Source: Alphaproteobacteria bacterium (lineage in GTDB: Bacteria; Myxococcota_A; UBA796; GCA-2862545). Taken from it: a stretch of 64,000 bases of DNA. Under the pieces are notes generated by a model. It did no database searches, was not told the origin of the DNA, and was given only the letters and a program-made list of their open reading frames with translations. A program made the position numbers and the translations under genes. The stretch covers positions 62,001-126,000 of the forward strand of contig JACKEO010000006.1 of NCBI GenBank assembly GCA_020632955.1. The letters are read 5' to 3'. Below, one piece after another: positions 33,042 through 41,019 of this stretch (positions within the stretch are counted from its first letter, which is position 1; each line of letters starts with the position of its first letter).

Positions 33042-34547
33042 TCAGCCGGCCGGCTGGAGGTCCAGCCTGCCCTCGGGCGACGCCCTGAACAGCTTCAGCA
33101 GGTTGTGGGTGGCACAGACCAGGTCCCATTCGTGACGGACCGACCCCAGACCCCGCAGGAGGAACCGCCGGAAGCCGCGGGCTTCCTTGATCTGGCCGAA
33201 CACCGGCTCGGGGATGGTCTTGCGCTTCCGGTACATCTCGCGTCCTGCCTTGGTGTCCAGCTTCGCCGCCATCTTCTCCTTGGGTGTCGCTTCGGACGGG
33301 GGTGGTGACTCGCTCGGCGGCGGCGCCGGGCCGTGTCGCTGCCGGCTCACGGACAGGTACGCGTCGATGCCTTGCTCTTCGCACCACGTCGCGTTCGTCG
33401 CCGAGAAGTAGCCAGCGTCCGCCGTCAGCGCCGCGGGGCGCGCTCCCGCGATGGCCTCCACCTGGGACACGACCGGCGGCAGGTACTCGGTGTCCGGCGG
33501 CTGGTTCGACACGCCCGTCGCCACGATGATCTGGTGGTCGCCGTCGACTGCAGCCTGCGCGTTGTAGGCCTGCACGAAGCTCCCGGTGCCGTCGACCATG
33601 ATGCGGCTGTCGGGGTCGGTGAAGTTCCGCTGCGCCTTGCCCTTCGGCTCGCCGTTCGGCGTGGTCGGCGGTCGGTGCAGCGGCAGCGTGGGCGCGCCCG
33701 GATCCTCCGGCGGGTCGTCGTCGCGCGGCGGGTCGAGTTCGTCGGCGGCCTCGGCGCGCTTCTTCGCGTTCGTCGCCGCCGCCCGACCCTTCCGAGTGTC
33801 GGGAGACTCGGCGGCGATCCGCTCGTTCCTGGCGGCCTGGTCGCGCAACTCCGAGGCGCGCGCGGCACGAGCCTCGGCTTCCAGCGCCGCCTTCGCCTCC
33901 CGGATGCGCGCCAGCCGCGACTCGCGGTGGCGGAGCTCCACGGGGATGTCGGTGCCATCACTGTCGGAGCCGAACTGAGCGTCCTCCTCGGCGTCGGCGG
34001 ACTCCGCTCGCGCCAGCAGCGCCGCGATCTCCTCCTTCAGTCGCTGCTCTTCCTTCTTCATCCGGTCGTAGCTCATCGCCTGGTGCTTGCTGGCGTTCGC
34101 CTTGATCTTCGTCCCGTCGAGCGAGACGTGTCCGAGCTTCACGAGGCCCGCTCGAGCACAGAGCTGCACGGCCTGGACGAACAGCTGGCCGAGCGCTGCA
34201 AGATGATCGCGTCGGAAGGCAGCGACACGCGTGAAGAACGGGTGCTGGTCGCCGGAGATGAAGCGGGTGGCGACGTCCTCGTAGGTGGCGAGCGCGATGC
34301 GGCGCGAAGAGAACGTTCCCGTGCAGTACGAGTAGAGCAGCAACGCCACCATCATCTGCGGGTGGTACGGCTGCTGCCCGCGGGGGTCCTTGGCTTGGAT
34401 CGCCTGCTCGATCCCCGAGAGGTCGAGCTCGGCGACGACCTCGAGGATGAAGTAGGCGAGGTGCCCTTCGGGCAGCCAGTCGCGCGGGGTCGGGGCGATC
34501 AGGTAGGCCTGATCAGGATTCCAGGGGCGGTACTGCTTCTTGGTCAT
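33042..34547 (-). CDS. IS1182-family transposase
   Basis: 501-residue DDE transposase of the IS1182 group. The N-terminus KKQYRPWNPDQAYLIAPTPRDWLPEGHLAYF is diagnostic. The catalytic Asp regions are VSLDGTKIKANASKH and LTADAGYFSATN, and the last acidic residue lies near IPEPVFGQIKEARGFRRF. A long charged insert about 165-300 carries a coiled coil and Ala/Glu/Arg repeats. The C-terminus GLGSVRHEWDLVCATHNLLKL is typical. No frameshift or stop is seen, so it is probably active. Confidence 0.93.
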   Translation of the reverse strand: MTKKQYRPWNPDQAYLIAPTPRDWLPEGHLAYFILEVVAELDLSGIEQAIQAKDPRGQQPYHPQMMVALLLYSYCTGTFSSRRIALATYEDVATRFISGDQHPFFTRVAAFRRDHLAALGQLFVQAVQLCARAGLVKLGHVSLDGTKIKANASKHQAMSYDRMKKEEQRLKEEIAALLARAESADAEEDAQFGSDSDGTDIPVELRHRESRLARIREAKAALEAEARAARASELRDQAARNERIAAESPDTRKGRAAATNAKKRAEAADELDPPRDDDPPEDPGAPTLPLHRPPTTPNGEPKGKAQRNFTDPDSRIMVDGTGSFVQAYNAQAAVDGDHQIIVATGVSNQPPDTEYLPPVVSQVEAIAGARPAALTADAGYFSATNATWCEEQGIDAYLSVSRQRHGPAPPPSESPPPSEATPKEKMAAKLDTKAGREMYRKRKTIPEPVFGQIKEARGFRRFLLRGLGSVRHEWDLVCATHNLLKLFRASPEGRLDLQPAG

Positions 34548-34651
34548 GGCGAAAGCAGATCACCGGCGGGGGACACTGTCGATCCCCTGCTCGATCCCTG
34601 GCTCAGACCCTGAGAACCCGGCCACACCACCTGCAGCGCCGCGTCGGGCGC

Positions 34652-34674
34652 GCGGCGCTACGCGGTACGGGCTG
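34652..34674 (-). repeat. Right terminal inverted repeat of the IS
   Basis: 23 bp, the exact inverse of 32935-32957, followed by CTAG (34675-34678), the presumed 4-bp target duplication. Confidence 0.9.
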
Positions 34675-36717
34675 CTAGCCAGCCGCGCTCCCATCGGCTG
34701 CCACCACGCCCGGATCCCATGAGCTCGGCGCCACGCCCAGGGCCTCCCACGCGCACGCGAGCGTCTCCCAGCTGGGGGCGGCCCACAGCGCGGCCGTCAC
34801 GGGCGCATCCTGGGCGGCGGTGAGGATCCGCAGCCCCGCGCGCAGGCGTCCGTCCGCGTCGTGCGCGCACGGCAGGCAACGCGCCGCAGCCTCGACCATC
34901 CCGGGGGCGAGCCGCCGGTGGAGCAGGAAGGCACCACGGGTGCGGGGCGCGATCCGGCTCTCCAGCGCGAGCGCGACGTGACCGAGGGTGGCGCGGGCGT
35001 TCACCTCCACCAGGGGACGGATCCACGGCCCATCCGGCCCCTGGGCCAGCAGCACGTCCACCCCCACACGCCCACGCACCCCCGACGCCGCCAGGGCCTC
35101 GGCGACGAGCGTGGCCGACGCGTCCAGCAGCTCCCGCGGTGCCGTCGGATCGGCCATGTGCGCCCACCGCCGCAGCGCCGCAGGCAGCGTGGGCCAGGGG
35201 TCTCCGAGCAGGTGACCCTCGTGCCGACCGGCCCGCGTCACGAGCGCGCGCCGGACCCGGGCGGGCGCGCCGGCGTCCAGGTCGAGGAGCAGCGAGAGAT
35301 CGGCCAGACGCTGCAGCCAGGGCTCGCCCACCGCGCCGTGGGCGTCGGCGAGGGCACCCTCCAGCCACCGCGCCGTGGCCGCCGGCACCGGTCCACGCGC
35401 GGGCAGGCGACGCAGGCCGTGTCCCGAGGCACCGAAGGCCGCCTTCACCACCACCTCGTCGAAGCCCGCGCCCGCGACGGCCTCGCGCAGGGCCTCGAGG
35501 TCGTGGTGGTCGCGCAGCAGGGCGCCGTCGAGGATCGCGGGGCCCAGCACCGACGCGGTCGGGAAGGCCTCCCGCAGGGCCGCCCGCAGCGGCAGCACCG
35601 CGCCCTTCGCGAGCCACGGCACGGGCGTCGCGTGCGCCTCCACCAGCCCGTCGAGGCGGGCCCAGGCTGCCCGGACGGGCGCGGGCTCCGGGGAGGCCTC
35701 ACCTGGCCCCACCAGGTGCACCCGGGGCGCCCCCTCGCGCACGCAGGCGGCCCACCAGGTCGGATCCGGCGGCGTCGGCACCTCCACCGTGTCGCCATCC
35801 TCCGCGAGCCATGCGACCAGCGGCGCGAGCGTGGCCGCCACGGCCCGCGCCGCGGGCGTGGCGCTGCCCCCGAGGACGGCCTCGGCGTCGAGGTTCGCGA
35901 CCCACCGGCGCGCCGGCCGCCCATGGGCCCACCCCCAGGCACCCAGTCGCGCGGCGAAGTCCGCGTCGAGCCCCGCCTGCGTCCGGAGGTCGGGTCGGTA
36001 GGGCGCACCGCGCGCGCGGGTGGGGGACAGGTCGGGGGGCAGGGCGCGCGTCCACGCGTCGAAGGCCGACAGCGCCGGGTCCTTCCAGCGTGCGTGCCAG
36101 CGCACCCCGCGCCGGACGTGCACCAGCTCGTCGCGCAGCACCCGCGAGAGCACCGCCGCGCTGGCGGCGTCGCCGGCCTCGGCGAAGCGCTGCTGGTAGG
36201 CGGCGGCGAAGTCGAGGTTGGCCTGCTCCAGGGTGAGCGACATGCGCAGGACGAAGTCGTGGGGACGCTCCATGTCGGCCAGCAGGCGCCAGAAGCGCCC
36301 GTGGACCGGCAGGCTCCCGAAGGGCACGCCCAGGGCGTCGAGCCGCCCGAGGTAGAGGCGCAGGTGGCGTTGCTCGTCGCGCATCGTGGCGACGAGCTCG
36401 CGGCGGAAGGCGGCGGGCGCGTCCGGGAAGCGGAGCAGGGCGAGCGCCATCACCTCCAGGGCGAGCAGCTCGTGGTTCGCGAAGGCGTGCAGGGCGGCCG
36501 CGCGCTCGCCGTCGTCCTCGAGCCCACGGCCACGGCGGGGGAGGAAGGCCCGCCCGGTGCGGAAGGCCAGGGCATCGGGGCGCCCCGGGGCCTCGGGCGC
36601 AGCGGACCAGGCGGCGACGCGGGGATCGGCGCGAGGTGGTGCCGCCAGCTTGTGGTCGAGCGTGCCGCCGAGCAGCACCTCCTCCGCCCACGCGGCGACC
36701 GTGGGGGCGTCGGCCAC
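34675..36717 (-). CDS. Fusion of ferritin-like DUF455 domain and ATP-grasp ligase
   Basis: 680-residue cytoplasmic protein. Residues about 75-240 are a DUF455/COG2833-type four-helix bundle with a complete diiron ligand set: NHELLALE (E83, E88), RDEQRH (E115, H118), LEQANLD (E164) and RDELVH (E197, H200). After a linker, about 350-670 form an ATP-grasp domain with EVVVKAAFGASGHGLRRL (K424 and a glycine loop) and the magnesium-binding LVEVNARATLGH (E570, N572). Ferritin-like plus ATP-grasp suggests oxidation combined with amide or thioester bond formation on a small molecule or peptide. It follows the MbnP-like lipoprotein by 8 nt. GTG 36717 is the start, with GAGGG upstream. The IS abuts its stop. 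No function is established. Confidence 0.82.
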   Translation of the reverse strand: MADAPTVAAWAEEVLLGGTLDHKLAAPPRADPRVAAWSAAPEAPGRPDALAFRTGRAFLPRRGRGLEDDGERAAALHAFANHELLALEVMALALLRFPDAPAAFRRELVATMRDEQRHLRLYLGRLDALGVPFGSLPVHGRFWRLLADMERPHDFVLRMSLTLEQANLDFAAAYQQRFAEAGDAASAAVLSRVLRDELVHVRRGVRWHARWKDPALSAFDAWTRALPPDLSPTRARGAPYRPDLRTQAGLDADFAARLGAWGWAHGRPARRWVANLDAEAVLGGSATPAARAVAATLAPLVAWLAEDGDTVEVPTPPDPTWWAACVREGAPRVHLVGPGEASPEPAPVRAAWARLDGLVEAHATPVPWLAKGAVLPLRAALREAFPTASVLGPAILDGALLRDHHDLEALREAVAGAGFDEVVVKAAFGASGHGLRRLPARGPVPAATARWLEGALADAHGAVGEPWLQRLADLSLLLDLDAGAPARVRRALVTRAGRHEGHLLGDPWPTLPAALRRWAHMADPTAPRELLDASATLVAEALAASGVRGRVGVDVLLAQGPDGPWIRPLVEVNARATLGHVALALESRIAPRTRGAFLLHRRLAPGMVEAAARCLPCAHDADGRLRAGLRILTAAQDAPVTAALWAAPSWETLACAWEALGVAPSSWDPGVVAADGSAAG

Positions 36718-36725
36718 GCCCGCCC

Positions 36726-37613
36726 TCAGGGCCCGGTGGGGTCCAGGGGTCCCACGCGCAGGAAGTCGGCCGCCACGCCGCCCAGCCCGTAGTGGCGGAA
36801 GATGCCCGTGCAGTCCTGGTCGCCCGGCGTCATCTGGCAGCCCTCGGGCGAGACCTGGGGACGGGTGGAGCCCGCCGGCGTGGTGGAGAAGTTGGTGGTG
36901 GGGTCGGAGTCCGACAGGAGCACGGCCAGATCGACCAGCACGGCGTCGTCCGCCGCGCGGAAGCCGGGCAGGGTGATCTGCACCTGCGCATCCTGGAGCT
37001 CGCGCGGGTCGCCCGTGGCGGGGTCGGTGCCCCACACGTCGAAGATCTCCACCGGCCACCGCCCGGTGCCCCCGGTGATCACCACGGTGCGCAGGTAGCG
37101 GAAGCCCGAGGTGGCGTTCACGAGCAGGTCGTCGCGGTCGAGGGGGGGCGTGCTCGTGTCGTCGGCCGGCCCCACGTTGAGCGCGTCGGGCACCCCCACC
37201 GTGAGGCGCAGGCCCACCGCGTCGTCGCGGAAGGTGCCGATCACCTCGGAGCGCAGCGCGGTGTCGCCCTGCACGGCGCAGCTCCCCGTGCCGTCCTCGA
37301 GGTCGAGCAGGGCCACGCCCTCGCCCTGCCAGGGGGCGTCGTCGGCCAGCTCCACCGGCTGCTCGGTGCCGTCGGGCAGCAGCGCCACCAGGTCGTGCAC
37401 GTACAGCTTCAGGTCGCCGAAGGAGGCCGTGGCCTTCGTCTTGCCGATGTTCTCGTAGTTCGCGGCGCAGCGCCAGGTCTCGTCCCCCACGACGGCGCGG
37501 AAGGTGATGGCCTGCTCTGCGTCGACGCCGGCCTGCAGATCGGTGTCGTCGGCGTCGCCCCCGGCATTGCAGGCCAGCACGAGGACGGTGGACGCCAGGG
37601 GGGCTCGACGCAC
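36726..37613 (-). CDS. MbnP-like lipoprotein (metallo-mystery-pair four-Cys family)
   Basis: 295-residue lipoprotein (lipobox VLAC, C15) resembling the MbnP / metallo-mystery-pair four-Cys family of periplasmic copper-related proteins. Matches: FRAVVGDETWRCAANYENIG at about 38-57, DLKLYVHDLVALL, APWQGEGVALLDLED (W95), GLRLTVGVPDALN and PPLDRDDLLVNATSGFRYLR. Four mature Cys are present (C49, C112 and two in PEGCQ...DQDC). The family's usual LNH and W-x-W residues before the GYxF motif are changed to LNV and VNAT, so metal binding may differ. Known members pair with a dihaem MbnH that converts a Trp to kynurenine; none is seen here. Instead it is operonic with the DUF455-ATP-grasp fusion. Confidence 0.75.
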   Translation of the reverse strand: MRRAPLASTVLVLACNAGGDADDTDLQAGVDAEQAITFRAVVGDETWRCAANYENIGKTKATASFGDLKLYVHDLVALLPDGTEQPVELADDAPWQGEGVALLDLEDGTGSCAVQGDTALRSEVIGTFRDDAVGLRLTVGVPDALNVGPADDTSTPPLDRDDLLVNATSGFRYLRTVVITGGTGRWPVEIFDVWGTDPATGDPRELQDAQVQITLPGFRAADDAVLVDLAVLLSDSDPTTNFSTTPAGSTRPQVSPEGCQMTPGDQDCTGIFRHYGLGGVAADFLRVGPLDPTGP

Positions 37614-37665
37614 GGGACCTCCAGTCCCACGCCCCTAGCACGCCGGGCGCCCACCCTCCCGAGGG

Positions 37666-39126
37666 TCAGCGCAGGGTGAGGAGCACGCTGCGGCTGCCCT
37701 CCAGCACCCGCAGGACGGCGCGCCGCTTGCCCGCGAGCGCGCGCTTCAGCTCGGCAGCGCTGCGCACCGGGCTGCGGTCGACCTCCACCACCACCGCGCC
37801 AGGCGACAGGCCGGCCACGGCGGCGTCGCTCCCGGGGGCGACGCCGAGCACGAGCGCCCCCTTCGTGCCGGGCGGCACCTCGAGGCGCTGGGCCTGGGCG
37901 GCCTCGAGATCGCCGACGGTGACGCCCTCGAGCAGCCCCACGGCAGCCTCCTCGGAGGCGGCCGGACCCGCCTGGGCCGCGACCGGGAGCTCGCCCAGGG
38001 TGGCCGTGACCACCTTGCGGCGCCCCTCGCGCACCACGCCCAGCTTCACGGGATGGCCGACGCCCTTGAGCGACACGGTCATCCGGAGCTGCTCCGCGTC
38101 CACCACCTCGTCGCCGTCCACGTCCACGATCACGTCGTAGGGCTCGAGGCCGGCCTTCGCGGCGGCGGAGCCGGGCTCGACGTGGGAGACCACCGCACCC
38201 CGGCGCCGCTCGAGCTGGAGCATGTCGGCCATCGCGTCGTCCACGTCGCCGATGCCCACGCCCAGGTAGCCACGCACCACCTTGCCGTCCGTGACCAGCC
38301 GCTGGAGGATGTCGCGGGCGAGGTTGGACGGGATGGCGAAGCCGATGCCGTCGTAGCCACCGGACTGGGAGCGGATCGCGGTGTTGATGCCCACGAGCTC
38401 GCCGCGCAGGTCGACGAGCGCACCGCCCGAGTTCCCCGGGTTGATGGCGGCGTCGGTCTGGATGTAGCCCTGGTAGCTGGCGAGGCCGCGGAAGCCCGAG
38501 CGCCCCTTGGCCGAGACGATGCCCAGGGTGACCGTGCCCTGGAGTTCGAAGGGGCTGCCGATGGCGAGCACCACCTCCCCGAGCCGCAGCGCGTCGCTGT
38601 CGCCGAAGGAGAGCGCGGGCAGGTCGGCGGGCACGTCCCCGTCGATGCGCAGCACCGCGAGGTCGGTGGCGGGGTCGTCGCCCACCACCGACGCGTCCAG
38701 CGTGCGGCCGTCCGACAGGGTGACCACCAGCTCCTCGGCACCGTCGACCACGTGGTGGTTGGTGAGGATGAGGCCCTGGGCGTCGACCAGGACGCCGGAG
38801 CCTGCGCCCCGCTGCAGGCCGTCGGGAGGCAGCTGCGGCGCAAACATCCGCAGCTGCGGGGGGATCTCGGCGCGAGCGTGCCGGGCCGCGGCGATGTGCA
38901 CCACCGCACCCACCGTGGCCTCCGCCACGTCGGCGATGCGATCGGCGCTGCCTGCGATCTGGTCGGCATGGGCCGTCGGGATCACCGCGTCGAGCGCGCG
39001 CTGGCCGAGGCTGGGGGCGGCGCGCTCGTCCGCGGGGGGAGGGGACGCGTCGGGGGGAGCCGAGGCGGGGAGGCAGGCAGCCAGGGACAGCAGCGCGGTC
39101 ACGCCGAGCACGGAGGCAGGTCGCAT
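37666..39126 (-). CDS. HtrA/DegP-type serine protease lipoprotein with two PDZ domains
   Basis: 486-residue periplasmic protease and chaperone of the DegQ/DegP class. Lipobox LAAC indicates membrane anchoring instead of free export. The trypsin-like domain (about 65-270) has LTNHHVV (His), TDLAVLRID (Asp) and PGNSGGALVD (Ser). Two PDZ domains follow, about 280-370 (RGYLGVGIGDV...GAVVSHVEPGSAAAKAG) and about 390-486 (LVLGVAPGSDAAVAGLSPG). All catalytic residues are present. It is probably part of envelope stress control. Confidence 0.95.
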   Translation of the reverse strand: MRPASVLGVTALLSLAACLPASAPPDASPPPADERAAPSLGQRALDAVIPTAHADQIAGSADRIADVAEATVGAVVHIAAARHARAEIPPQLRMFAPQLPPDGLQRGAGSGVLVDAQGLILTNHHVVDGAEELVVTLSDGRTLDASVVGDDPATDLAVLRIDGDVPADLPALSFGDSDALRLGEVVLAIGSPFELQGTVTLGIVSAKGRSGFRGLASYQGYIQTDAAINPGNSGGALVDLRGELVGINTAIRSQSGGYDGIGFAIPSNLARDILQRLVTDGKVVRGYLGVGIGDVDDAMADMLQLERRRGAVVSHVEPGSAAAKAGLEPYDVIVDVDGDEVVDAEQLRMTVSLKGVGHPVKLGVVREGRRKVVTATLGELPVAAQAGPAASEEAAVGLLEGVTVGDLEAAQAQRLEVPPGTKGALVLGVAPGSDAAVAGLSPGAVVVEVDRSPVRSAAELKRALAGKRRAVLRVLEGSRSVLLTLR

Positions 39127-39268
39127 CGTGGGGTCTCCTCGGTGGGCAGGGGTGGTGTCGGAGCCCTACGCACCGTTCACGTCCCGACGTCCCCGATCCG
39201 CACAGCTTTGACGTCGTTCGACGAACCGTGCGACCACGCTAGGCTGGGCCCTTCCCGCCCGGAGCCCG

Positions 39269-39820
39269 ATGCTCGCCGCCCTGCTGCTCGGGACCGCGCT
39301 CGCCACGCCGGACGACCCTGCCGGGGGCGTGCAGGTCTCGGGCGCGCCGGTGGTCGACCGCGTCACCAGCAGCGAGATCGGCCGCGAGCGGCGCTTCGGC
39401 GTGGGGCTGGCGCTGGGCTTTCCCCCGTCCGGCACCCTCAAGCTGTTCATCGACCCGAACAACGCGCTCGCGCTGCACGTAGGGCCCACGCTGGCCACCA
39501 GTGGCCTGCACCTGCGCCTCCAGTTCGAGCAGGCCGCGAAGGAGCTGCGCCGCTGGGAGATCGGCGAGCTGCTGCTCACCTGGCACCTGGGCGTGGCCGT
39601 GGAGCTGATCTTCGGGCAGCAGGCCGTCACCTCCGGCGTGCGCTTCGGCGTGCACGGGGGCGTGGGCGTGGAGCTGCGCCTGGTGCCGGCGCCCATCGCG
39701 GTCTTCGGCGAGCTGGCGCCCGTGATCTACCCCTTCGACCTGGCCGCGGCGGTGCAGGGCACCAGCCCGTTCGTGCCGGTGCAGGGCATCGTGGCGGTGG
39801 GCGCGCGCTGGTACTTCTAG
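39269..39820 (+). CDS. Small outer-membrane beta-barrel-like protein
   Basis: 183-residue exported protein: a short signal (MLAALLLGTALA) and alternating hydrophobic strands, ending in an aromatic ARWYF as outer-membrane barrels do. Segments such as GVRFGVHGGVGVELRL and FGVGLALGFPPSGTLKLFI look like transmembrane strands. No family is recognised. It stands alone between the htrA-type gene and a small convergent ORF. Confidence 0.65.
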   Translation: MLAALLLGTALATPDDPAGGVQVSGAPVVDRVTSSEIGRERRFGVGLALGFPPSGTLKLFIDPNNALALHVGPTLATSGLHLRLQFEQAAKELRRWEIGELLLTWHLGVAVELIFGQQAVTSGVRFGVHGGVGVELRLVPAPIAVFGELAPVIYPFDLAAAVQGTSPFVPVQGIVAVGARWYF

Positions 39821-39833
39821 CGCGGTCGATGCG

Positions 39834-40097
39834 CTAGACGGGCGGCAGATCGCCGAGCGCGTCGCTCGCCTCCGCCTCGTGGTCGTCGCGCACGAACCAG
39901 TCGCCGTCGACCTCCACGAGCTGGAGCGCCCGCCCCACGGTCCCCCCGCGGGCCGGCAGGAAGGAGTGGCCCTCGCGCATCCAGGCCACCACCGCGTCGC
40001 GGTCGAGCACCCGCGCGGGCAGCCCGTCCAGCTTCACCTTCGCCTGCTGCAGGCGGCCCTCGGTGACCACCGCACCCTGCACGACCACGCGGCCCAT
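39834..40097 (-). CDS. Hypothetical 87-aa protein
   Basis: Small acidic soluble protein (MGRVVVQGAVVTEG...), without signal or helix. It is beta-rich, with ALQLVEVDGDWFVRDD near the C-terminus. The ATG at 40097 is preceded by GGAGG. It is convergent with the barrel gene and downstream of the 240-aa hypothetical. No family recognised; a real gene is supported mainly by codon pattern and the ribosome site. Confidence 0.55.
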   Translation of the reverse strand: MGRVVVQGAVVTEGRLQQAKVKLDGLPARVLDRDAVVAWMREGHSFLPARGGTVGRALQLVEVDGDWFVRDDHEAEASDALGDLPPV

Positions 40098-40174
40098 GTC
40101 GCCTCCACGTCGGCAGCCCTCCTAGACCGCCCGAGGCCGGCGAGCCAGGGCAGGGGGGAAGGGACCCGGCGCGC

Positions 40175-40897
40175 TCAGACCTCGGCGCGCCAGCGGGAAC
40201 CCTCGTGCAGGTCGCCCAGGGAGGTGACGGGCAGCCAGGCACGCAGACGGGTGACGAGACAGCGACCGCTTGCGGCGGCCTGGGGCGTGGCCCCCAGCTC
40301 GGTGAGCTCGTCGGGGGTGGCCTTGCGCCGCTCGCCCACGAGCACCGACCACACCGCGTCGTAGGCCCAGTCGTCTCCGAGGTCGCCGCCCTGCAGGGGG
40401 TTGTCGCCCCCGCGCGCGCCGAGCAGTCCCGCCACGAAGGCGGTGCGGTCGTGGGCGCTGGTGCGGGGCCCGGGCGGCGTGGCGTCGCCGGCCAGGCTGG
40501 TGACCTCGAGGCCGAGGCAGGTGATGGACGGCGCGGGGAAGCGCTCGGGGAAGGCGTGATGGAGCAGGCGGTGGCAGTACCAGAGCCACACGCGGTCCTC
40601 GGCCACCTCGTGGGTGCGCCAGGGCGGGGTCTCGGGGTCCTCCATGGCGCGGACGAGGGCCTCGCAGCCCGCGGGGATGGGCGGCTGGAGCAGCACCAGG
40701 TCCAGCAGGCGCTCCGCCAGCTCCTGGGCCGGCAGCGCCGAGAAGGCGCGCGTCAGGGCCTCCCAGACGTCGTCGTCCTCGCCGATCTCGCCGTCGAGCG
40801 CTTCGACGAGCTCCCGCAGACCGGCCTCGCCGAAGCGCTCCGGGATGTCGTGCACCACCTCGGCCGAGACCACGTGCACCGCGTACGGGTAGGGCAT
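40175..40897 (-). CDS. Hypothetical 240-aa protein
   Basis: Soluble protein of unknown function, starting MPYPYAVHVVSAEVVHDIP, largely helical in its first 130 residues (ELVEALDGEIGEDDDVWEAL). It contains a WLWYCHRLLHHAFPERFP segment with clustered His and aromatics and a Gly-rich loop (GARGGDNPLQGG). The sequence gives no motif for catalysis or export. It is divergent from the GCxDP-repeat lipoprotein. Confidence 0.6.
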   Translation of the reverse strand: MPYPYAVHVVSAEVVHDIPERFGEAGLRELVEALDGEIGEDDDVWEALTRAFSALPAQELAERLLDLVLLQPPIPAGCEALVRAMEDPETPPWRTHEVAEDRVWLWYCHRLLHHAFPERFPAPSITCLGLEVTSLAGDATPPGPRTSAHDRTAFVAGLLGARGGDNPLQGGDLGDDWAYDAVWSVLVGERRKATPDELTELGATPQAAASGRCLVTRLRAWLPVTSLGDLHEGSRWRAEV

Positions 40898-41019
40898 CCA
40901 CCACCTCGCTGGTGCGCCCTATGCCCACCCGCACGGGGTGTCGACCACCGCCGGCAGGGCCCCTCGGAGGTGTCGGTGGCGCCTGGCGGTGCTAGCATGC
41001 GCTCCCCGGAGGAGCGCCC

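Larger units (their letters stand above)
32935..34674. mobile_element. IS1182-family insertion sequence, intact
   Basis: 1740-bp element with perfect 23-bp terminal inverted repeats (32935-32957 and 34652-34674) flanked by directly repeated CTAG (32931-32934 and 34675-34678). The reconstructed empty site would be the palindrome GGCTAGCC. One transposase gene fills most of it. The ends, duplication and ORF all look intact, implying recent insertion. The CTAG at each end supplies the TAG stop of the flanking convergent gene. Confidence 0.88.

Noticed and set aside
39127..39268. TTGACG ... TAGGCT as a sigma-70 promoter before the barrel gene
   Set aside because: The spacing between the two hexamers is about 26 nt, too long for a normal promoter.
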